Shown here: positions 55,894-64,000 of the stretch, piece by piece
Layout of the letters: every line of letters starts with the position of its first letter
Numbering within the stretch: position 1 is the first letter of the stretch
Origin: Lepidonotus clava
Taxonomy: Eukaryota; Annelida; Polychaeta; Phyllodocida; Polynoidae
Reading direction: 5' to 3'
DNA: 64,000 nucleotides
Assembly: GCA_936440205.1 (NCBI GenBank)
Contig: OW387147.1
Span: 34,311,629 to 34,375,628, forward strand
The notes under the pieces: generated by a model
What the model was told of the DNA's origin: nothing
The model's database searches: none
Seen by the model: the letters and a program-made list of their open reading frames with translations, nothing else
Translations under genes and position numbers: made by a program

Positions 55894-56416
55894 AGTTGCA
55901 TTCTGAGCTAATTCAGATTGAAAAATATTTTTTTCCAATTTTAGTAGGATCAAATACATCTCAGCCAGTAACACCTATATCAAACTTGATATAAGCTTTG
56001 ATCAATTCTGAATTAGGTAATAATTGTGTTTAAAGATGCCAGAGGGAGTTTTTGTCTCCAGACAAAAACTCCTTCAGCGTTTCAAACTTTCAGATTGAGC
56101 CTTCAGATTTTACCTCTTCTGGGCAAGACCAAACCACAAAAGGGTAATCTTCTGGCAGCTTTACATGTCTGTTAATGTCAGCAATTGTCAAATTAATTTT
56201 AGTTTAATCTAACATGTGATAAATTTGAGATCATCACCTAGAATACTCTTCAGCTGGAGAATTTTCTATTCCGATGAAGAAATAATCAATATTTAATGTA
56301 AAAACCAAAATTTATCACAAAAATAAGTCTAGTTTGGTCTCCAGACTATTCAGTGACTTTGAGCTACAATAATAAGATATAAAAGAGGTTTTGTCAAATT
56401 AGTTCAGAATGCAACT
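55894..56416. mobile_element. TTAA-type MITE
   Basis: The ends AGTTGCATTCTGARCTAATT (55894-55913 and inverse at 56397-56416) match at 19 of 20 bases. Both are flanked by TTAA (55890-55893 and 56417-56420), the duplication made by piggyBac and Kolobok transposases. The 523-bp interior has no transposase. Near the left it carries a perfect 13-bp-arm hairpin (56045-56072, GGAGTTTTTGTCT and its inverse). The near-identical ends suggest fairly recent movement. Confidence 0.85.
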
Positions 56417-56809
56417 TTAAGCGCTGTCTAGGAGCTGTTAATATCCGTTATAATACTTCCTCTCTGTCGTCATCCGCCTTTAACTTCTTTCCCCTTTTTC
56501 TTATTTTCATCTGACATTCACTTTTTCCCCACTTCCCTCCTGATTTCCCTTTTCTCACTAAAGCCTGACAGGCAGCCGGTTTTGAACCTGAAAGGTTTCT
56601 TTGGGAGGTCGCGGGGGACCCCTGAAATCTAGGTTATGATACTCTTACTCATATTTTTCTTAATACCATATGCGATATGTAGGTATAGGGCGAATATCTT
56701 GATTATATATTGAGAAGCATTTCTTCTTTCCACAGTTAAAAAAGAATTTATTTGAAATTATGATTTACATTGCAAATGCAATATTTTGACAGGCAATGCG
56801 GTCATATTT

Positions 56810-57098
56810 TTTAACTCGACATTCAACACTGTGACCCCTCCACGTACCAAATGTGTGAGCACCTATTGGCGGTGCCTGCACAGTTCCTTGTGTCCAGGAC
56901 GGGTGTAGATGACAGCTCGTTGACGGCAGTGGGCCGTTAGCACGTGAAGTTGGTCTATTATCGCCCAGAGCTGGCGGCTGTCCCCTCACCCTGACCCCGT
57001 CACGAAGGTGAGAGGGCGCGACCTGCAACCCTGACATGAGACCCAAGTATATGGGTAGAGGGACACTCAGCCAGCACTTTATTGAGTGGGGTCTGAGG
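56810..57098. promoter_or_regulatory. GC-rich island
   Basis: A CpG-bearing block ends where the CAGGGGCGGAT repeat end begins at 57099. The 159-codon minus frame across it shows no known domain. A regulatory role is only a guess. Confidence 0.2.
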
Positions 57099-58638
57099 CA
57101 GGGGCGGATTCTGGATTTCGAAAAGGGCAAGGTTAGGTCTGCATATAGTATTGAAACGTCACTCATTCTTCGAGGATTACAAAACTGTCTCACTGCTTTA
57201 TGGGTATTCGTCAAGAACCTCAATATTGTGTCCAAAGAAGTCAAACCCCTGAGTTAATCTTTCACAAAGATGGCGCAGGTATGGCTGGTGGGTCCGTAAA
57301 TACTAGGTTGAGGGTTCTGACATAGACATACATAAGGTTCTGAGCACTACTAGGCCATCAAAATTGCTTGCAATATTTGAACATATACTATAATTGACAG
57401 ATAAATCAAATGGAGTGGGATAATGAAAACAAGTGCCTTAACATTGCTGAGCATCACTAAGAAAAGTTGATAAACCACTGTTGTGTCGCAGGCCTTACTA
57501 CAACGTTCGATCATCAACGACTTGAGTAGGATTTCCCATGGACTCCTTGGGAGTTAGTTATAGCTATTTTTATAGCAAAGATCTGTTCCTTATAGTACAC
57601 AATGCCAATAACAGTGACATACACCTGTATGTATTCATGGCAAAATACAAATAGCTGATCATCATCATCAGCCATTTCTGTCTCTATAATTTAGTTTCTT
57701 AGCCGTTGCAGGTTTTTTCTCTCATGTCTATTTCTTTTAATGGTAAATCTCTCCAAAGCAGGGAAGGGCACTGGACTGCAAACATAGAGTACTGGATAAG
57801 CAGATAAGAAAGAAAAACGAGTTTAACATTTTACGAAATATCCGTTATATCAAAGATAGATGGTAGGCAGTCCTCAGAAAGATGCCCCTATAGAGATGTT
57901 CGACGTATTCCAACTGAAGCTATGCATTGCACGAGGTGAGTCGGCCCTTTCTAAGCAGTCTCTATACTGGACTTGATTAAACTTGACATTTACTGCTGTG
58001 ACACCTCGTTCTCACATCACAAACCGGAAGTTACACTCTGCCTTCCCATCAGGCCTCATTGTCCCCCTTTCTCTCCATTCCTCAAGATGGCGCCTGTCAC
58101 GTGATAAAGGGTGTGGCAGATTTTAAGGGATGACTCTTGGGGTCTTTTCCTGCAGGTTTACAACTTTTAGATGACCTTAAAATCAAGCCAAATGTTTTGA
58201 AGAGATGACTGTATTGATTTGTTTTCAATTGGCACCCTGGATAGGGGTCCTTACAAACGTGAGCCAGGTTGGGAAAAAACGAGTGTAATGACGTCATTTC
58301 TTAGAGGGAACGCGGTTTAATTTCCAGCTTGTTCCTAAAATTAGCGATTGGCAATTATTTCGAACAAAAGAATCTGCTTGAAGGTTTTCTAAAATGTTGT
58401 CTTTATTTGAATTGTCTTAAAGCAAAAAGATTCAATGCAGCCACCCAAGGAGTTATCATGATTACTTTCAGGAACCCGTATCAGGACTTCATAAGAGCGT
58501 CATTAATAATTATGTCCAAAAATACCGCACAAGTAGTTAAAACTGCACTTCCAAATCACCTTAGACGGATATTAAACTTTCAGCAGGAGTGTGACCAGAA
58601 GAAAAATCTAAAATCTTTGAAATCCTGGATCTGCCCCT
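57099..58638. mobile_element. possible ~1.5-kb element with CAGGGGCGGAT ends
   Basis: CAGGGGCGGATTCTGGATTT at 57099 is answered near 58615-58638 by the inverse of AGGGGCAGATCCAGGATTTC, a pairing of about 20 bases with a few mismatches. Both ends belong to the family at 11433-11606. Either this is one longer member or two independent fragments; no target duplication settles it. The interior has no transposase frame. Confidence 0.35.
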
Positions 58639-59054
58639 TTTTAGACGACAGTGATAAAACACTTTATGTAATGGGTGTATGCCGCACTTTGCAGGACGGT
58701 TCGAGTGTTTTTTTTTCAGATTAATTACTAACCACTTGTGCAAGAAGAAACAAAGTAAAAGAAGAGCATCTGACCGGTTGGCTTCTGGGGTGGTTCGACT
58801 TCGCAGCACTTTTGTTACACCACAGAGAGAGTAATGGAATTTTGGTTCTGAGCATAAGTGGTTCGGGAAAAAAGGGGCGTATTTATTCAGTAAAAATGCC
58901 CCTTTTAAGTGTAATCTTTAAGTGCAATCCGCTGAAAAAAACGTCAGGAATAAGCCAAAAGTTTGTCCCGTGCAAATATTTGCATGACCTTTAGATGCTT
59001 TGCCAGAGACCTTGTATATTACAGGGAATAGAAAGAAATGGGAAAACCTGTTAA

Positions 59055-59325
59055 GGCCATATTCCACTATGTGGTGTGGGGCCATTTGGGGTACTTAATT
59101 TTGCCACCACAAGCCATTTGCGGTTTGGACCAAAATATTGGTTCCCCACCGCAAGCATTATAGAAAATCAATGCAAAATCATTTACCGTATCACCCACCG
59201 CAACCAAATACTGCAAGCATTTTCCTAGATTCCACCTTGCTTTACCCTACTGTAAGCAAGTTTGTGTCATTTTTCTGCGACATTTCAAGGTACCACAAGC
59301 GATGCATAGTGGAGTGAAGCCTTTA
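59055..59325. mobile_element. MITE with TTCCACTATG ends and CCGCAAGCAT repeats
   Basis: The left end GGCCATATTCCACTATG and the inverse of the right end (GGCTTCACTCCACTATG) match at about 13 of 17. The left is flanked by TTAA and the right by TTTA, suggesting a decayed TTAA duplication. The interior repeats CCACCGCAAGCAT-like words five times. Non-coding and older than the 55.9-kb MITE. Confidence 0.6.
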
Positions 59326-59380
59326 TTCACCGCAGCTACACCACCTGGGCAATAGTGGGTGTATGTTTGGGTTGACCATT

Positions 59381-59434
59381 ATATATATATATATAATATA
59401 TTATATATATATATATATATTATATATATATATA
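59381..59434. repeat. AT microsatellite, interrupted
   Basis: Runs of TA are broken by ATAATATATTATAT, a palindromic AT-rich block of about 54 bp. Confidence 0.95.
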
Positions 59435-60780
59435 AAGTTAAAATGAGCCTTCCTCCTGCATGCACTACCTGCTCAAAGACACACTGGTAAAGATTTGGTC
59501 ACGGTTGACTGCCTGGGCGCTGATGGCCAACCTTCTATCAGTCTATCTATCTACATAAATATACAGACAGGATTTCTGTCTTTATGTAACAGAGCTCTGA
59601 ACCACTACTCACACAACCTACAGGGCCACAGTACCAGACACAGTTACACGAAGCACCTCACAAACTTAGTCACCCACTCCCAACATAATGTACTGGCCCA
59701 GAGCACCAGGCCTGTAACTCGGGGTACCTCAAAAACTTAGTCCTTCCTTAATTTATTTCCTTATAGTGAAGTCTCTTCGAACAGTCAGGACCCAATCTAA
59801 GTCATGATACATTGTTGGGACAACCTTTCTTACTTGCCTTCAGAAATAATTCATGATCATCCCGGGAAATACACTTCAATTTGCTTCCCTGCTTTATTTT
59901 ATTTCCTCTGAAGCGTCCCAAGAAATGCCTGTTGGCGTCGGTGGCATTTGGCGGAAGTTGTTCCCTGCATTCTGTTCACGAAATGAAAACAATCTATCAG
60001 ACCCCCTGATGTGTTATGCTTTGAGACTTCATTTTATGTCTTCTGAAAAACTATGAATACCAGCATTTTTCTCGTGAAAAGACAAGATTAAATAGTAAGT
60101 AGAAAATATCATTTGTCTCGTTTGGTTTGTCATAAAAATGAGAACTGGACAGCCCAATAGTGATACTGACAGTCGGAAAACAAGTTTCTGCCATCAAGGT
60201 GTTTGATTGAACATTGTTCTGTCGTGGATCTCATTTTCAGTGATATAAGCTCATTATTCAAATTTCAGTTGGTGAATGTTAAACAATGCATTGTGATGGA
60301 AATGGGAAATACATTTGTCGCACGCAAATAACAGTTTTATACAATGCAATTACTCTCGAAATGGAGATATTTGTTCCAGACAAGAACAACTTCCTCAGAA
60401 AGAGAAGGCATAGATTGGAATATCTGTCTTTAAAATTTTAGGTATTTCCAACTAATGATTATGGATAATAATATGGTCTTTGTAAATGGTTTGTCAATTC
60501 ATACTTATATTAATTAGCTTTAATCTTGTGTAGTGCACTCAGGAAATTGTAAAAGAATATTAATTTTTGGTTATTATCAGAGCCTCCGTGAGATGGGCAT
60601 GCAGATCAGTTTGTGGCACACCTCTCTCAATCAAAATTTTGGCATCGCACAGCCTGAATGATAAGAGTCACCCAGCATAGCTGTAGTACACTAAACCAAA
60701 AAGACATGGCCCTTTCCGACGTTCCAGCGCCTCTATTTATTGCAAGCATACAGACGCATTACGCGATGTACCTGCGTTAA
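59435..60780. other. non-coding, no feature seen
   Basis: AT-rich DNA without a supported exon, repeat or island. Confidence 0.35.
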
Positions 60781-61030
60781 GCCCTAATTGGGGTCTGTGA
60801 GGCTGTGGGAGGTGGGGAGCAGGGGTGTGATTACTCTACTCACCACTGAAGGACGAACAGTGGAGACAACTTCAGCCAATCGGGACCAGATCCCTAATCT
60901 GCGGCACCAGCTCTACAAGAGCTGAAAAGTTGGCGGATGAAGAATAGGGCAAAACGTCGCCTGAAATGAGCCGGTGGGAGGAGGGGGTGAATAGTGAGAA
61001 CACTGGGGTGTGGGCAGAATGGAATTGGGG
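60781..61030. promoter_or_regulatory. moderately GC-rich island
   Basis: It contains CCCTAATTGGGG, GTGATTACTCTACTCACC and CAGCTCTACAAGAGCTG in a block denser in G and C than its surroundings. Candidate enhancer by composition only. Confidence 0.2.
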
Positions 61031-64000
61031 GGCGATGTGTGGGGAAGTTAGCGTCAGAGAGTAGATGATTGGCTACGGATGAGAAAGGGGCCTAGGGGAG
61101 AAAGGGGTAAGTAGATATAAAAGTATAATAAGCAAAGGTTAAAGTGGATGAGTTATAGAAGAGGCGAAGGTATTTTTCTTAATACCTGAGTAGGAGATGA
61201 GTAGATGAGAGAATAGAAAAGATGTGAGAAAAAGAAATGAACGAATGGGAAGAGGAAAATGGGAGACAACTGTGCAGCAGGAATGTACGAAACAAAATGT
61301 TAGTGCAAAGCAAAGAAGCCACACGAGCATGGACAGTTAGACGGAACTATATGTATGAACATAGCAATATAACCAGCACTATTCCACGGACTTTAAAACA
61401 CCCGCCTATGTTTTCTAATATACATACACCAATGTCTAAATCATTGGTTGCACGTTTAGCTGGCATCCTGAACGGTTCTATGTATTTTTTTTATTTTTTT
61501 TATTAATATTATTTGAAAAGAAACGCTCATTTTGTATGATCTCCCGTGTAAACATACGTTCAATGTGTGATGATAGAAAAGACCTTTTGTGAGCAAATGT
61601 TTGGGAGAGCATTGTAAGTCAACAGAGTATGATATATATACAGCGGCTACTCCTTTGCTAGCACTGGGAACGAAGTAAGAACCACGAAACATGACCGGTC
61701 GGCCTGGTGTCGGTATGAACAACCAGGTGGTTGGAAATTATTCTAACGACGGGTATTGTATTGGGGCTCTCATGAGGAGATTGCAAATTCTGACGAACTG
61801 CGTGTCCCGTGCAGCTCCTCGACCAATCAGATGACTTGACTAAAGCAGTTGTTCCTTCACCTTATCCTCCCATGTAGTGTAGTTTAGCATATCAAAACAG
61901 GAGTAGTGGCACAGTGGGACCAGTGTACCCTGTAATGGCCCCAGTGCGCATATCCCCTTCCTTTGTTTCACCTCCCAAAGTGACACTTCGTCGGGAAAGT
62001 ATCATGACCCACACATACCAGCACTGATAAAAAGTGATTCCATGAGGGCCAAGGGACCTGTTCCCTCTGTGGGGAGCAAAAGACTCCAATAAAAGGATAA
62101 TGGATGCGCAAACGCGGGGAAAACTGACACTTTAGTACCTGAAGTCAGGGGTCAGTGACTGCGAATTCCTTCTAATATTATAGTCGATATGATTGTATCT
62201 CAAGTGTTCGAGTATTTGAGGTCAAATGAGGCTGATGATCACCAGACAAACAAGCAGTATCAATATCTCTTGTGAATTGTACAATTTCTAAATTTTGAAT
62301 GTGTATACGTTGCACAGATAACTTATGACGTTTGTGGTAAAAGAACAACAGCACTATTCATATCAAAATCAGCTAGGCCTTTCCATAGTAATGGAAATAG
62401 GGTGTGCAGTTACATTAATACTTAAAGTAATGTGAAAGACTAAGAAATGAGCACGAAACGGAATCTCAGTTCTTTCACTTGATTAAACCTTCTACTCTTG
62501 AAATTCCAAAGATGTATACAGGAGGAATTCAATGTATACCTGCAAGTTGCCATCGCCTAGGTGAGGTTGAAACAGACACAAAACAGAAAATGTAAAATAT
62601 CTATAAGCATACAGTTAACAAGGAACTAAAGGCTGTAAAACTATTAGGGAGCTCGTAATAACACAGACATAATAGGGAAGCCTGTCAGGAAGTATTTAAT
62701 ATTTCACTACTGACGAAAATCCCTATCAATAATGTATTAGGAATTTACAACATCTCGCCCCAGTCGGGCATTGTTAGACCAAAGGTACTGAAACATTCAT
62801 CGGTCGTGGGTCTTTGGTGGTTTGAGGAGAATATACCAGTAATTGTCTGCTGTCCACTGCTCCAGGAGATTTATATAAAGTCATTTATAATCCTGGACAA
62901 ACAAGATGCGTAGATTCCCCCTGAAGCCATTGTGAAGACACTAATGGATTCAGAGCGGTGCACTTTTCTTATGGCCATTTGTTTCTTTACGAGAATTTGT
63001 CAATTAAGTCCCTGAAATGCTCACATTTTTTGCCTTAAAGACAAAGGACTTTGCCTAGGCATGGGTATTGAGGAGATCATTTGGAGACAATATCTGTGAC
63101 TTTTTTTTCCCGGTGGCACACTGTCTCATAGGCACATGTCTATGAAGAAGACGTTCTACAGCCATCATTAAAGATAGATCTCAAGATGTAGCAAATTATA
63201 GAAATTAAGAAACCAACGTATACACTGCAAACACACAACCCGAAAGATCGCTTGTTTTTAACACTATCATAGTCATATATACGATTGGCTTCAAACCACA
63301 TGGAAGGGGAGGAGAGAGGGGCGGGAGGAAACGGGAGGAGGCTGAATGCATAGCAGGACAGGGAATTGCGGTGGTCAGTGTTATTGATGAATGCCTGTTC
63401 CCTCATGACCTTGTCCATCGATATTGTTGTGAATATAGTGAATCATGTCCAAACTATGTCGCATATGACTATGAAATAGGCAGGGCCATGTAAGTGATGG
63501 CACATGTATACAATCAATTATGAATACAATACTCTCCAAATTCCATTTTCCATATACTACTCACATTACTATCTTTTGCTGTATGCAATAAACTCAATCC
63601 ACGCGGTATTGTCTTGTAGAAAGTGGAGAATGCTGAAGCAGGCAACATCATGAAAAGTCTATCTGAAAGTGCATGGTTTAATGTTTCAGGCATCTTAAGG
63701 GGTCAATGACTTACAATGAAATATCAATCACAATTTATTAGCGCATTTCCCATCGAAAAACGTGACTTGACAGCCTGGTGGCAAAGCTGCAAGTCGTCGG
63801 TCAATCAAATCACCTAATGCACATAATATAATGTTTAAGTAGAATTATTAGAGTAAAAGAATCTTCTCTGTTACAATTACATTAAGCTTTTGGATAGGCT
63901 TGTGATAGAGTAATGATGCAAGGGTGGAGAACCCAATGTAGGGAGAGGTCATAAATTGCTCCTCTAAAGAAGTATGCATCAAAACTGGCAAGCTAGAGAC
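61031..64000. other. non-coding to the window end, no feature seen
   Basis: Purine-rich to about 61300, then ordinary AT-rich DNA. No second exon of the plus-strand gene was found. Confidence 0.35.

Noticed and set aside
56765-57244. 159-codon minus-strand open frame
   Set aside because: It crosses a GC-rich island where stops are rare; no known domain, and it runs into a repeat end.

Overview
The window looks like non-coding DNA from a metazoan nuclear genome, most likely a marine invertebrate. The signs are GT-AG splice sites, many decayed minisatellites, short fold-back transposons of kinds common in echinoderm, hemichordate, amphioxus and mollusc DNA, and a DIRS-type retroelement. The phylum cannot be fixed from the sequence. 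Almost every short open frame is chance or repeat-derived.

Two host genes can be supported, each by one coding exon. On the minus strand, 5285-5600 is the first coding exon of a polypeptide GalNAc-transferase of the GALNT1/13 type (cytosolic tail, signal-anchor helix, start of stem); its remaining exons lie off the left edge. On the plus strand, 36463-36534 is a 24-codon exon that encodes a signal peptide and ends in a textbook donor. It sits at the end of a GC-rich leader of about 1.1 kb (35380-36462). The product is not identifiable and its later exons were not found, so intron 1 may fill the rest of the window. The two genes point away from each other across about 30 kb of intergenic or intronic DNA.

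Layout. 0.5-10 kb: five decayed tandem arrays plus short fold-back repeats, mostly inside GALNT introns. 10-16.5 kb: GC-rich islands with nuclear-receptor-like half-sites, alternating with small inverted-repeat elements, several with 5-bp target duplications. 17.4-18.2 kb: a minisatellite interrupted by a fold-back element. 18-31 kb: gene-poor DNA with microsatellites and small palindromic repeats. 31.39-32.83 kb: a DNA transposon with TA target sites, packed with TGTTTA/TAAACA motifs and holding two tRNA-like segments. 35.4-36.5 kb: promoter, leader and exon of the plus-strand gene. 44.9-45.2 kb: a 30-bp minisatellite. 45.6-46.2 kb: the 3' part of a dead LINE. 48103-53070: a DIRS-family tyrosine-recombinase retroelement that looks whole, with three long frames, inverted ends and the diagnostic internal complementary region. 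55.9-59.4 kb: TTAA-type MITEs and an AT microsatellite. The rest is featureless by eye.

The two most informative items are the DIRS element, whose ends and internal complementary region match perfectly over 44 and 90 bp, and the TAAACA-rich transposon.
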